From: Stenotrophomonas sp. VV52
GTDB taxonomy: Bacteria > Pseudomonadota > Gammaproteobacteria > Xanthomonadales > Xanthomonadaceae
Direction of reading: 5' to 3'
DNA: 64,000 nt
Assembly: GCF_002893095.1 (NCBI RefSeq)
Contig: NZ_PKQQ01000011.1
Location: forward strand, 1 to 64,000
In this document: in pieces, positions 35,466 through 45,096 of the stretch
How the letters are laid out: the number at the start of each line of letters is the position of its first letter
Numbering within the stretch: position 1 is the first letter of the stretch
Program-made: the position numbers and the translations under genes
Notes under the pieces: generated by a model
Told to the model about the DNA's origin: nothing
The model's input: only the letters and a program-made list of their open reading frames with translations
Database searches by the model: none

Positions 35466-36851
35466 TCAGAGGTCTTCCTTGTAGATCCTGCCGTCTTTCA
35501 TGATTAAGTTGAAATTTGCGTCGGGGTTGGTGATGACCGCTATGTCCGCCAACGGGTCGCCATTGACCAGCAGCAGGTCGGCCAGGGCGCCCTCTTCCAC
35601 CACGCCAAGGCGGCCGGCGTAGGGGCTGCGCTTGCCGGACAGGGCCAGTAGCTGGGCGTTGGTGCCGGTGGCCATGATCAGGGTCTCGGCCGGGGTGTAC
35701 CAGCGGGTGAGGCTGGCCAGGATGCGGTTCTGCTGGCCGGCCAGCGCGCTGGAGAACAGCACGTCGGTGCCGAAGGCAGTCTTGAGCTTGTACTTGATCG
35801 CGAAGCGGTAGGTCTGGTCGGTGCCGGCGAACACCTCCTGCGCCTTCAACCATTGCTCCGAGCCGCGCGGGAACGCGTTGGCCAGTTCCTCCGGCAGCGG
35901 CTGGGTGCTGAGCCAGGTACCGGTGTCGCGGATGCGTCGGGCGGAGGCGTCGTCCATCAGGCTGCCGTGCTCGATGCACTTCACCCCGGCGCGGATGGAG
36001 CGCTGGACGGCTTCCGGGGTATAGGCATGCACGGCCACGTAGGTGCCCCAATCCGTAGCGGCCTCGACCGCCGCCCGCAGTTCCGCCTCGGTGAACGTCA
36101 CCGCGTCCAGCGGGCTATGTGGTGAGGATACCCCGCCACCGGCGGTCAGCTTGATCTGGCTGGCGCCGCGCATCAGCTGCTCGCGCACGCGCATGCGCAG
36201 TTCGTCGGGGGAATCGGCAATGGCGCCGTCGCCGAGCAGGTCGTGGCGCGAGCCGGGCGCGCCCAGCGTGCGTGGAAGGTCGGAGGGTTGGCGGAAATCG
36301 CCATGACCGCTGGTCACGGTGATCATCGCGCCGGACGGGAAGATCCGCGGCCCTTCCACATGCCTGGAATCCACCGCTGCCTTCAGGCCCCACACCGCCC
36401 CTCCGACGTCACGCACGGTGGTGAACCCACGCATCAGCGTCTTTCGCGACTCGGCGCCTGCCACGATGTTGATGTAGCCGTTGTCGGCGGTCATCAGCGT
36501 CTGGATCGGAATGCCGGCGAACATGCTGTGCCAGTGCGCGTCGATCAACCCCGGCATCAGCGTGCGGCCCCGGCCGTCGATGACGCGCGCGCCGGCCGCG
36601 TCGATGGCGCCGGTGGAAATGCGGGTGATGGTATTACCCTGCACCAGCACGTTGCTCGGACCGGAGAGACGTGCGTGGGTGCCGTCGAAGATCCGTACGT
36701 TGGTGAACAGTACCGCTGGAGACGGCGCAGCCGCAGGCTCCGCCAGCGCGCCACCGGGATCCTGCTGGATGACGGAGTGCGCGGAGGTGGCCGTGGCCAG
36801 GCCCAGTGACAGCGCGACGCCCAGGATGCGGAACGAAAGCCGGTTCATCAT
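35466..36851 (-). CDS. Exported amidohydrolase-family metallohydrolase
   Basis: A 461-residue protein with a signal peptide (to about ATATSAHS). The amidohydrolase metal site is visible: LMPGLIDAHWHS (HxH), QIKLTAGGG, VAVHAYT (His), CIEHGSLMD (His) and GTDVLF (Asp). It resembles imidazolonepropionase-like/Xaa-Pro dipeptidase-type amidohydrolases of the periplasm. Substrate unknown. The start at 36851 has GGGGGAG seven bases upstream; ATG 36848 is equally possible. The same frame stays open far upstream to 37952, but those codons overlap HdeD and MipA. Confidence 0.88.
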   Translation of the reverse strand: MMNRLSFRILGVALSLGLATATSAHSVIQQDPGGALAEPAAAPSPAVLFTNVRIFDGTHARLSGPSNVLVQGNTITRISTGAIDAAGARVIDGRGRTLMPGLIDAHWHSMFAGIPIQTLMTADNGYINIVAGAESRKTLMRGFTTVRDVGGAVWGLKAAVDSRHVEGPRIFPSGAMITVTSGHGDFRQPSDLPRTLGAPGSRHDLLGDGAIADSPDELRMRVREQLMRGASQIKLTAGGGVSSPHSPLDAVTFTEAELRAAVEAATDWGTYVAVHAYTPEAVQRSIRAGVKCIEHGSLMDDASARRIRDTGTWLSTQPLPEELANAFPRGSEQWLKAQEVFAGTDQTYRFAIKYKLKTAFGTDVLFSSALAGQQNRILASLTRWYTPAETLIMATGTNAQLLALSGKRSPYAGRLGVVEEGALADLLLVNGDPLADIAVITNPDANFNLIMKDGRIYKEDL

Positions 36852-37010
36852 GGCACTACTCCCCCGTAACGACGGTCTGTTGGGTATAGGAGCGGTGGCG
36901 TTACTGCGATGTGCAGCGTGCACCGTTCTGCGGGATTTACTGGTCGCCATTTCACCAACGCGTAACGGCGGGCGGGAGGTAATTGAGCGATCCACCCCGG
37001 AGCGACCGTG

Positions 37011-37589
37011 ATGACCGTCCTCTCCCGTCTTGGCAAGGATCCCGGCTCCATCGGCATGGCCATGAAATCGAGCTGGCCGCGCCTGCTGATCGTGGGCATT
37101 CTGCTGCTGGGGCTGGGCGCATTCGGCATCTACGCCTCGTCCTTCATGGTGCGCACCATGACCGTGTTGATCGCCGGCTTGCTGGTGATTGCCGGTGCGC
37201 TCCAGCTTACCGAGGCCTTCCTGCTGCATGGCCTGCCCAGTTTCGCCATGACCATTGCACTGGGCGCGGCGCAGATCATCGGCGGCATCGCCATCTACAC
37301 CCACCCCGAATGGGCCGCCTATGCGGTGGCCACCACGGTGGCCGCGGTGCTGGTGGTGCAGGCGATCGCCCAGATCAGCCTGGCATTCCGCTTCAAACCG
37401 GGCGGCAAGCGCTGGATCTCGCTGGTCTCCGGCCTGGTCGCGCTGGTCGCGGCCGTGGTCTGCGTGAGCGGCGTGGCCTGGGCCGGACGAGCATCGGCCT
37501 CGTGGGGCGTGGGGCTGGCGCTGGTCGCCATGGGCGCGGCTTACATCGCCATCGCCCTGCTGTTCCGACAGGATCGCGCCCCCGGCTAG
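37011..37589 (+). CDS. HdeD-family acid-resistance membrane protein
   Basis: A 192-residue protein with six hydrophobic segments in the DUF308/HdeD pattern (MKSSWPRLLIVGILLLGLG, LLVIAGALQLTEAF, GIAIYTHPEWAAY, VVQAIAQISLAFRF). The ATG at 37011 with CGGAG upstream is preferred to GTG 37008. HdeD-like proteins are linked to acid and envelope stress; mechanism unknown. It is divergent from the amidohydrolase across a 159-base intergenic region. Confidence 0.85.
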   Translation: MTVLSRLGKDPGSIGMAMKSSWPRLLIVGILLLGLGAFGIYASSFMVRTMTVLIAGLLVIAGALQLTEAFLLHGLPSFAMTIALGAAQIIGGIAIYTHPEWAAYAVATTVAAVLVVQAIAQISLAFRFKPGGKRWISLVSGLVALVAAVVCVSGVAWAGRASASWGVGLALVAMGAAYIAIALLFRQDRAPG

Positions 37590-37603
37590 TTCCGGAACCT
37601 GCA

Positions 37604-39010
37604 TCAGAAGGCGCCTTCCAGGTAGGTGTAGATGTAGTTGGAGCCACCGTCGACGGTGCCCAGCATCTGCGCCGAACCGAAGATGCCCGAGCGGTGCGAA
37701 ACACCGAAGCCGAAGTACAGCTCGTGCCAGCGCTCGCTGCCGAAGATATCGCCCAAGCTCACGTCGATGCTCGGATCCAGGTAGTTCAGCACCTTGGAGG
37801 TATTGCGCTCGCGCTGTGCCTGCGCCTGCACTTCCGCATACGGCACGCGTTCGGCATAGGACACGCCGAAGCCGAAGCCGATCCGGGTCTTGACCCGGTG
37901 CGACCACGGAAAACCGTAGTAGAAGCCTTTCATGTACGCGTCGATCTGCCACGCATCGGGCTGGTGGCCGCGTTCGTTGTGCCGCAGGACGCCCACATAG
38001 CCGATCAGGTCCAGCGGCCAGCCGTTGAGCCCGGACACGAACGGCCGGCCCACGTGCACGCCCCAGATGTCGGTGGGGTCGTCATCGTTGAGGCTGACGC
38101 AGCTGAAGGTCATGATCTTGACCAGGTGGCAGCCATCGGCGGAGTCGCGGCCGTAGAACACTTTCACATAGGTCGGGGTGTGGTCGTCGTCCCAGCGCAC
38201 CTGGCCGTTGCCGAAGTCGTAGGCCGCGCCAACCATGCCGCCCCATTCGAGGTTGCTGTCCACCAGAGGGCTGTTGCGCACGGTGCTGGAATAGCGCTTG
38301 GCATACACGCCACCGAGCAGGCTCCAGTTTTCCAGGATGCGGTAACGGCCGTACAGCCCGGCGACGACGTCCACGCCGCTGCCCGCCGAGTAAGCACTGC
38401 GCTCAGGCGTTACTTCGTAATCCTCTACGCCGAAGTAGTAATCGTTGAGCTTGGAGCTGCGCCAGTTGAGACTGATCACCGGCTGCAGGGCCCAGCGGTC
38501 GCCACGCCAGGTGTGGCCGTAGGCGGCGCGGATCTCGGTGCCGTTGGAATTGTTGGAAAGGTCCTGGCGTACGCTGAGATCCAGCGCATGGTCGTTGTGC
38601 TTGAAGTAGTAGCGCGCCCCGATGTCCGCTTCGCTGTTGCGGGTTTCCATGCCTTCCAGGATCTCGGGGGTCTCGTCTTCCGGATACCCTTCCAGCCGGC
38701 GTTCGACGAACAGCTCGAGCCCCTGGTTGTCCTGCGTGGCGAAGCGTACGCCGGCCGCGTTGGAGCGCAGGAAGAAGCGCTCGCCTTCGTACAGGTAGAG
38801 CGGCATCAGGTCGACACGGTCGTCGGCGCCCTTGTACGGCGACGACTCGATGCGGCTGAGGAAGCCGAGCCCAGCCGCACCGGGTTCTTCCAGGATGGTG
38901 CCGAGCATGGCGTCCTGCGCAGCCAGCGGCGCGGACGCGGAGAGCGCTGCGGCCAGCAACGCAGGCTGCCAGCGGCGCGCACTGTGGCGGTATCGGGTTC
39001 GGGCAGACAT
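37604..39010 (-). CDS. MipA/OmpV-family outer-membrane protein
   Basis: A 468-residue protein with a signal peptide (to about SAPLAAQD) and alternating beta-strand segments ending YTYLEGAF, typical for an outer-membrane barrel. The first two thirds match MipA/OmpV (GLGFLSRIESSPYKGAD, LEGMETRNSEADIGARYY, YGRYRILENWSLLGGVYAKRY). The region from about GRPFVSG to the end is an additional barrel-like part. The known family interacts with peptidoglycan hydrolases in E. coli; function here is unknown. Eight bases follow the DcaP-like gene. Confidence 0.78.
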   Translation of the reverse strand: MSARTRYRHSARRWQPALLAAALSASAPLAAQDAMLGTILEEPGAAGLGFLSRIESSPYKGADDRVDLMPLYLYEGERFFLRSNAAGVRFATQDNQGLELFVERRLEGYPEDETPEILEGMETRNSEADIGARYYFKHNDHALDLSVRQDLSNNSNGTEIRAAYGHTWRGDRWALQPVISLNWRSSKLNDYYFGVEDYEVTPERSAYSAGSGVDVVAGLYGRYRILENWSLLGGVYAKRYSSTVRNSPLVDSNLEWGGMVGAAYDFGNGQVRWDDDHTPTYVKVFYGRDSADGCHLVKIMTFSCVSLNDDDPTDIWGVHVGRPFVSGLNGWPLDLIGYVGVLRHNERGHQPDAWQIDAYMKGFYYGFPWSHRVKTRIGFGFGVSYAERVPYAEVQAQAQRERNTSKVLNYLDPSIDVSLGDIFGSERWHELYFGFGVSHRSGIFGSAQMLGTVDGGSNYIYTYLEGAF

Positions 39011-39018
39011 GGGGCCTC

Positions 39019-40482
39019 CTACTTCACGAAGTCGTACTTCAGCGCGGTCTGCAGTCGGAACACGTCGCCACTTTCACCACTCTGCTCCTGCAGCTTGCCG
39101 TACAGCAGTTCGGCGCCCCAGCTCCAGCTGGGCGCCGGCTGCCAGACGATGTTGGCGGCGGCATAGTCGCTGCGCCGGAAAACGCTCGGATCGAGCAGGT
39201 CTTCGCGCTCCAGGTACAGACGGCTGTAGGTCAGCGTGGAGCGCCAGCGCTGCGACCAGTGGTGGGTGAAACCGACCCAGCCGCCGTACTGCTGCAGCAG
39301 CTTCAGGTCGCCCTGCGGGTCGACGATGCCATCCAGGTTCAACCCGCCGAGGTCGCCGAGGAACGCGGCGATGCCCTCGCCGCCGACCGCACCGAACACC
39401 ACGTAGTCGCCCCGGTCGCCGCCGCCCCAGGTACCGCTCAGGGCCAGGCCGCCGGCGGTGGCGCTGTCGCTGCCTTCGTTGCTGTCCTTGGCCGAGTCGT
39501 AGGCCAGGTAGCGCAGCAGGCCCGACGCCTGCAGGCTGCCCCACCCTGCTTCGTGGCGCGCGGCCAGCACCAGGTTGGGAGTGGCGGTGCGCGAACGCTG
39601 GGTTACGGCATTGAACTGCAGTTCCGGGGCACGGTGTTCGGCGGCGAGAATGATCTGGTTGCCGTTGCCCAGCGGAAAGTACTGGCGGATGCTGGCCAGC
39701 CGTGCCGACGGCGATGCCGGCGGACCGGCGAAGTCCAGGGTGTCCGGCCCGGAGTCGAGGTCCATGAAGGCCGACCAGCCGAAGCCCACGTACGTGTTGC
39801 CTAGCTGGCCCCAGGCGTGCCGCAGGCGGTAACCATAGCTGCCACCGGAGCCGAAGAAATCATTCTGGACCAGGAAGCGCAGCTGGCCGGCACCGGTTTC
39901 GCGGCGACCTTCGATGGTGAAGCGGGTCTGCCGCGCGTGCATGTTGAAGCGGGTGCTGTCGCGGCCGCCGTCGACCGGGATTTCGGAGGTGATGAACTGG
40001 TCGCTGTCGCCGGCGTCGCCGCTGTCGAACATCGCATCGAGCTTGGCGTACCCGCCCAGACGCAGCCACGTGCCGGTACCGGGAATCTGGAAGAAGCCCT
40101 CCAGTTCGTCCCCGGGAGGCACCTCGTTGTCGACACGGGCGCTGGCCTGCTCGTCTTCGTCGAACGTGTCGCGCGTGGGCAGCGGCGACTCCGGCACGTT
40201 GAGCGTCTCGGGCGTGGCGGCAAGCAGTGGCGCGGCGGGCGCGCTGGCAACCGGCGCTGTGCCGGGTGGCGCGGTGGGCGCTGGCGGTATGGCAACCGCA
40301 GCTGCCGCCGGTGCCGTTCCGGCCTGCCCGGCCTCCAACGCCTGGATGCGCGACGTCAGCATCTCCACGGTCTGGCGCAGGCGCTGGATCTCCGCGTCCT
40401 GGCTGGCGTCGCGGATCTGGGCGGCGGCAGCGCCGGGCAGCAGCACGGCGGCCAGGCAGAGCGATCGGGCGGGAATGCGCAT
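39019..40482 (-). CDS. DcaP-like outer-membrane porin
   Basis: A 487-residue porin. Signal peptide (to about GAAAAQ), a coiled-coil region (residues about 25-55, AEIQRLRQTVEMLTSRIQALEAGQ), an Ala/Pro linker, then a long beta-barrel beginning at LEGFFQIPGTGTWLRLGGYAKLD and ending in LKYDFVK. The coiled coil plus barrel is diagnostic of DcaP trimeric porins that take up small anions such as dicarboxylates or beta-lactamase inhibitors. It lies 47 bases after the RND outer-membrane factor, same strand. Confidence 0.87.
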   Translation of the reverse strand: MRIPARSLCLAAVLLPGAAAAQIRDASQDAEIQRLRQTVEMLTSRIQALEAGQAGTAPAAAAVAIPPAPTAPPGTAPVASAPAAPLLAATPETLNVPESPLPTRDTFDEDEQASARVDNEVPPGDELEGFFQIPGTGTWLRLGGYAKLDAMFDSGDAGDSDQFITSEIPVDGGRDSTRFNMHARQTRFTIEGRRETGAGQLRFLVQNDFFGSGGSYGYRLRHAWGQLGNTYVGFGWSAFMDLDSGPDTLDFAGPPASPSARLASIRQYFPLGNGNQIILAAEHRAPELQFNAVTQRSRTATPNLVLAARHEAGWGSLQASGLLRYLAYDSAKDSNEGSDSATAGGLALSGTWGGGDRGDYVVFGAVGGEGIAAFLGDLGGLNLDGIVDPQGDLKLLQQYGGWVGFTHHWSQRWRSTLTYSRLYLEREDLLDPSVFRRSDYAAANIVWQPAPSWSWGAELLYGKLQEQSGESGDVFRLQTALKYDFVK

Positions 40483-40529
40483 GGAAGGTGTACCTCACTG
40501 GAGTTGCGGATCACGGGTGCACTGCACGA

Positions 40530-41948
40530 TCAGTCGACGGGTCGCTCCCGCAGGTCCTGGCCGCCACCGAGTGCGGCGTACAGGTTCACCGCGTCCTGCA
40601 GCGCGGCGGCGCGCAGCTGCAGCAGGTTCTGTTCGGCGGCGAAGTGGTTGCGCTCGGCGTCGAGGACTTCCAGGTAAGGCGTGAGGCCCACGTCGTAGCG
40701 ATCGTGCGCGGTCACCACCAGCGCCTGCTGCACTTCCACGGCACGCACCTGCGCGGCGATCTGCAGGTCGTTCTGTTCGGCCGCGACCAGTCCACTGGCG
40801 ACTTCACGGAAAGCGTTCTGCACGGTGGACTGGTAGGCCACTTCGCGTTCGTCGCGCCCGGCGTTGGCCGCATCCACGCGCGCGCGGCGGGCGCCCCAGT
40901 CGAGCAGCGGGAGCACTGCGCCCGCGCCGAATGACCAGACCCGGTTGCTGTCCGAAACCAGGCCGGAAAGCTCGGTGGACGCATACCCACCCGCGCCGGT
41001 CAGGGCGATGATCGGGAAGTACAGCGCCCGTGCCACGCCGATGTTGGCGTTGGCCGCGCGCAGCTGGTGCTCGGCCAGTCGGACGTCCGGGCGCGCTTCC
41101 AGCAACGCCGAGGGCAGACCCGGGTCGAGCCGGGTCAACTGCGCGTCGGGGTCGAGCGGCAGCCCGGCCGGCAGGGTCGCCGGCAATGGAGTGCCGACCA
41201 GGAACTGCAGCAGCTGCAGCGCCTGGCCCTGGGTACGACGCAGCTGCGCCAGCTGCAGCTCGGTCTGGGTAACCAGCGCATAGGACTGGTTGAAGTCGAT
41301 CGACGAGGTCAGCCCGGCATCCATGCGCAGCTGCGCCAGTTCCAGCGTTTCGTTGCGGCTGGTCAGCGACCGCTCGGCCAGCACGATGCCCTCCTGGCTG
41401 GCCCGCACCGCGTAGTAGCTCGCGGCCACGTTCGCCACCAGCGAGAGCTCGGCGGTGTTGCGCGCTTCCACCGTGGCCAGGTACTGCCGCCGCGCGACCT
41501 CGCTGAGGTTGGCCACGCGGCCCCAGAAGTCGAGTTCGAACGAGGGAATGCCCACCTGCACGCCGTAACTTTCCAGCGTGACCCGTGGCGCGTTGTCAGC
41601 TGGGCTCAACGGCCCGCGCTGGCGCTGGCCCGAGGCACTGGCATCCAGCCCGGGCAGGCGCTGGCTGCGCTGGATCCGGAACTGGGCGCGCGCCTGTTCG
41701 ATGCGGGCGGCGGCACCGGCCAGGTCGCGGTTGTACGCCAGCGATTGACCGATCAGGTCGCGCAGTACCGGGTCGTGGAAGTAGGTCTGCCACGGAATCG
41801 ACGGCGCGACGCTACCGTCCACGGCCGAGGGCGGATACGTTGCCGGCACGGGTGCTTCGGGGCGCTCATACGTGGGCGCCAGGTTGCACGCACACAGCTG
41901 GCACGCCAGCAGCGCCACCCCTGCCCGCCCGAGCATGCGCTTATGCAT
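40530..41948 (-). CDS. RND outer-membrane factor, NodT/OprM lipoprotein
   Basis: A 472-residue outer-membrane channel. Lipobox LCAC with Cys21 as lipid site; two OEP repeats (PERPEAPVPATYP, LIGQSLAYNRDLAGAAARIEQARAQFRIQRSQRLPGLDASAS; second half with RPDVRLAEHQLRAANANIGVARALYFP). The ATG at 41948 has GAGGG upstream and overlaps the RND stop by eight bases; GTG 41954 is the alternative. Third component of the MFP-RND-OMF pump. Confidence 0.9.
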   Translation of the reverse strand: MHKRMLGRAGVALLACQLCACNLAPTYERPEAPVPATYPPSAVDGSVAPSIPWQTYFHDPVLRDLIGQSLAYNRDLAGAAARIEQARAQFRIQRSQRLPGLDASASGQRQRGPLSPADNAPRVTLESYGVQVGIPSFELDFWGRVANLSEVARRQYLATVEARNTAELSLVANVAASYYAVRASQEGIVLAERSLTSRNETLELAQLRMDAGLTSSIDFNQSYALVTQTELQLAQLRRTQGQALQLLQFLVGTPLPATLPAGLPLDPDAQLTRLDPGLPSALLEARPDVRLAEHQLRAANANIGVARALYFPIIALTGAGGYASTELSGLVSDSNRVWSFGAGAVLPLLDWGARRARVDAANAGRDEREVAYQSTVQNAFREVASGLVAAEQNDLQIAAQVRAVEVQQALVVTAHDRYDVGLTPYLEVLDAERNHFAAEQNLLQLRAAALQDAVNLYAALGGGQDLRERPVD

Positions 41949-44900
41949 GGTCACCCTCGCGCTTCACTGGGTCGGCGGTCGCCGGGTCCACCTGCTTAGC
42001 CCGCGCACGCCGGCGCAACACGTAATAGAACAATGGGGTAAAGAAGATGCCGAACACCGTGGCGCTGAGCATGCTGCCGAGCACGCCGGTACCCACCGCT
42101 TGGCGGCTGGCCGCACCGGCCCCGGTGGCGATCACCAGCGGCACCATGCCGACGACGAAGGTCAGGCTGGTCATCAGGATTGGACGCAGGCGCTGCTGCG
42201 CAGCCTGCAGGATCGCATCGCGTACCGGCACGCCGCGCGCTTCTTCGTCCAAGCCGAACTGCACGATCAGGATCGCGTTCTTCGCTGCCAGGCCGATGAT
42301 GGTCACCAGGCCCACCGTGAAGTACACGTCGGCGGACATGCCGCGCGCGGCGGTGAACACCACCGCGCCCAGGATGCCCAGCGGCACCACCAGCAGCACG
42401 ATCACCGGGGTCACCCAGCTCTCATACAGCGCGGCCAGCAGCAGGAACGCCACGATGAAAGCCAGGCCCAGCAGCATGCCGACCTGGCCGGACGCCTCGC
42501 GTTCTTCGCGTGCCGTGCCAGTCCATTCGTGGCGCATGCCGGGTGGAAGCACATCGTCGGCGATGCGTTCCATCTCCACCAGCGCCGCGCCGCTGGACAC
42601 GCCCGGCGCGCCCTGCCCCGAGACCGTGGCCGAGAGAAAGCCGTTGTAGCGCTCCACCTGCTGCTCGCCCACCGTCCAGCGGGTGGTGGCGAACGCCGAG
42701 AACGGAACCGACTGCCCGTTGTTGCCGATCACGCGCAGGTCGGAGACATCCTCGGCGCGCATGCGCTGTTCGGCATCGCCCTGGATGAACACCCGCAGCA
42801 CGTTGCCTTGGCGCACGAAATCATTCACGTAGGCCGAGCCGAACATGATGCCCAGCGCCTGGTTGACCTGTGAAAGCTGCACGCCCAGCGCACGCGCCTG
42901 GGTGCGGTCGATGTCGACGAACAGTTGTGGCGCGCGTGGCATGCCTTCCGGGCGCACGCCGGTAAGCCGGTCGCTGGCGGCGGCACGGGCGGCAATGCCC
43001 ATGGCCGCAGCGCTCAGCCCCGGCCCGCCAACACCGCTGCGGTCCTCGATCTTCATGCTGAAGCCGGAGGCATTGCCCAGCGACTGGATCGCAGGCGGAT
43101 TCAGCGCGAACACCTGCGCCTGCGGAATGCGGGTGAACGCCGCACTCATGCGCGCGGCCAGCGACATCGCGCTGTGGTCGCTGCCACTGCGCTCGGCCCA
43201 CGGGTGGAGGTCGACGAACGACATGCCCACCGCCTGGCCCTGCCCGAAGAAACTGAAGCCGATCACGGTGGCCACGTTGCGCACTTCCGGCTGCTGGCGC
43301 AGGATCGCCTCGGCCTGCTCGGCGGCAGCACGGGTACGCTCCATGGTGGCGCCGGGCGCGGCGTTGTAGGCGACGAATATGTAGCCCTGGTCCTCGGTCG
43401 GCAGGAAGCCGCCTGGCAGTCGCGCATACAGCAGCCCGGTGAGCAGAGTCACCACCGCGAACACGCCGATCCACAGCCACGGCCGCACCAGCATGCTGCC
43501 CACCCAGCCGGCATAACGGCGGCGGCTGCGGTCCAGCCCGGTGTTGATCGCAGTGAACAGCCGCCGCGCGGGGCCGCCCTTGCCCTCCTGCTCCTTGGCT
43601 GGACGCAGCATCGCGCCGCAGATCGCCGGCGCCAGGGTCAGCGACAGGATGGTCGAAACCACCAGCGAGACGCTGAGCGTGACCGCGAACTGGCGATAGA
43701 TGCCGCCCGCCGAGCCGGGAAAAAATCCCATCGGAATGAACACCGCCAGCAGCACCAGCGTGGTGGCGATGATCGCGCCGGAGAGCTGGCCCATCGCCTT
43801 GGCGGTCGCTTCGCGCGGTGGCAGGTCCTCCTCGCGCATGATCCGCTCGACGCTCTCCACGATCACGATGGCGTCGTCGTTGAGGATGCCGATCGCCACC
43901 ACCATCGCAAACAGCGACAGCAGGTTGATCGAGACCCCAAAGGCCAGCAGGCCCAGGCAGGCACCGAGCAGCGACACCGGTACCACGATCGTCGGCAGGA
44001 ACACCGCCCGCCAGCTCTGCAGGAACAGCAGCACCACGATGGAGACCAGCACCAGCGACTGCAGCATGGTCATCGCCACGCCGTTGACCGACTCGACGAT
44101 GAAAGGCGTGGTGTCGAACGGGGTGCTCCACTGCATGCCGTCCGGGAAGCTGGATTCCAGCTCCTGCATGCGCTGGCGCACCGCCGTGGCGGTGGACAGT
44201 GCATTGGCGCCAGTGGCGAGCGACACCGCAAGGCCCGCGTTCTCCTGCCCGTTCAAGCGCAGGTTGAAGGCATAGTTGTCGTTGCCAAGCTCCACCCGCG
44301 CCACGTCACCAAGCCGCACCGTGGCCGCGCCGGGCGTGGCGCGGATGATGACCTGGCGGAACTGTTCCGGGGTGCTGAAACGCCCCCGCATCACGATCTG
44401 CGCAGTGGTCTCGGTCGAAGGGGTGGTCGGCTGCAGGCCCAGGCCGCCACCGGCGGTCTGCGCGTTCTGCTCGCGCACGGCCGCCATCACCTCACCGGGT
44501 GAGATGCCATAGCTGACCAGCTTCTCGCGGTCCAGCCAGATCCGCATCGCGTAGCTGGAGCCGAACAGGGTCACATCGCCCACGCCGTGCACGCGGCGCA
44601 GTTCGTCGGCGACGTTGCTGTTGGCGTAGTCGCCGAGTTCCAGCGCCGAATAGCGCCCCTTGTCCGACTGCAACGAGACCAGCATCAGGAAGCCGTTGCT
44701 GGCCTGGGTCACGCGCACGCCCATCTGCCGCACTTCGTCGGGCAGGCGCGGCTCGACCCGGGCCAGGCGGTCCTGCACCTGCGAACGGGCGATGTCCAGA
44801 TCGGTGCCGCTGCGGAACGTGACCCGGATCTGCGCGGTTCCATTGGCGCGGCTGGTCGAGGTCATGAACAGGAAATCGTCCACGCCGCTCAGCTCGTTCT

Positions 44901-45096
44901 CGATCACCGAGGTCACAGTGCGATCAATGGTCTGCGCGTCGGCGCCGACGAAGGTGGCCGAAATGCTCAGGCTGGGCGGTGCCACGTCCGGGTACTGTTC
45001 CACCGGCAAGGTGCTGAGCGCGATGCCGCCGAACAGGATCGCGAACAGCGCGATGACCCACGCCAGGACCGGGCGGTAGACGAAATAACCGCTCAT
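41941..45096 (-). CDS. HAE1-type RND multidrug efflux pump
   Basis: A 1051-residue RND transporter of the AcrB/MexB (HAE1) group: N-terminal FVYRPVLAWVIALFAILFGGIAL, TM4 with GILNDDAIVIVESVERIM (proton-relay Asp pair), and a C-terminal FTPLFYYVLRRRAR. It exports organic drugs by proton antiport. In Stenotrophomonas such operons are called Sme; which one cannot be decided without comparison. Overlaps the adaptor gene by ATGA and the outer-membrane factor by eight bases. No adjacent TetR or two-component regulator is seen. Confidence 0.93.
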   Translation of the reverse strand: MSGYFVYRPVLAWVIALFAILFGGIALSTLPVEQYPDVAPPSLSISATFVGADAQTIDRTVTSVIENELSGVDDFLFMTSTSRANGTAQIRVTFRSGTDLDIARSQVQDRLARVEPRLPDEVRQMGVRVTQASNGFLMLVSLQSDKGRYSALELGDYANSNVADELRRVHGVGDVTLFGSSYAMRIWLDREKLVSYGISPGEVMAAVREQNAQTAGGGLGLQPTTPSTETTAQIVMRGRFSTPEQFRQVIIRATPGAATVRLGDVARVELGNDNYAFNLRLNGQENAGLAVSLATGANALSTATAVRQRMQELESSFPDGMQWSTPFDTTPFIVESVNGVAMTMLQSLVLVSIVVLLFLQSWRAVFLPTIVVPVSLLGACLGLLAFGVSINLLSLFAMVVAIGILNDDAIVIVESVERIMREEDLPPREATAKAMGQLSGAIIATTLVLLAVFIPMGFFPGSAGGIYRQFAVTLSVSLVVSTILSLTLAPAICGAMLRPAKEQEGKGGPARRLFTAINTGLDRSRRRYAGWVGSMLVRPWLWIGVFAVVTLLTGLLYARLPGGFLPTEDQGYIFVAYNAAPGATMERTRAAAEQAEAILRQQPEVRNVATVIGFSFFGQGQAVGMSFVDLHPWAERSGSDHSAMSLAARMSAAFTRIPQAQVFALNPPAIQSLGNASGFSMKIEDRSGVGGPGLSAAAMGIAARAAASDRLTGVRPEGMPRAPQLFVDIDRTQARALGVQLSQVNQALGIMFGSAYVNDFVRQGNVLRVFIQGDAEQRMRAEDVSDLRVIGNNGQSVPFSAFATTRWTVGEQQVERYNGFLSATVSGQGAPGVSSGAALVEMERIADDVLPPGMRHEWTGTAREEREASGQVGMLLGLAFIVAFLLLAALYESWVTPVIVLLVVPLGILGAVVFTAARGMSADVYFTVGLVTIIGLAAKNAILIVQFGLDEEARGVPVRDAILQAAQQRLRPILMTSLTFVVGMVPLVIATGAGAASRQAVGTGVLGSMLSATVFGIFFTPLFYYVLRRRARAKQVDPATADPVKREGDHA

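Noticed and set aside
36852..37952. Minus-strand extension of the amidohydrolase frame to 37952
   Set aside because: It overlaps HdeD and the MipA gene; the extension is low-complexity and the signal peptide begins at 36851.
42925..44502. Plus-strand frames of 500 or more residues opposite the HAE1 RND gene (also 44587-46275)
   Set aside because: Composition (His, Arg, Gly, Gln) and full overlap with well-supported genes identify them as shadows.
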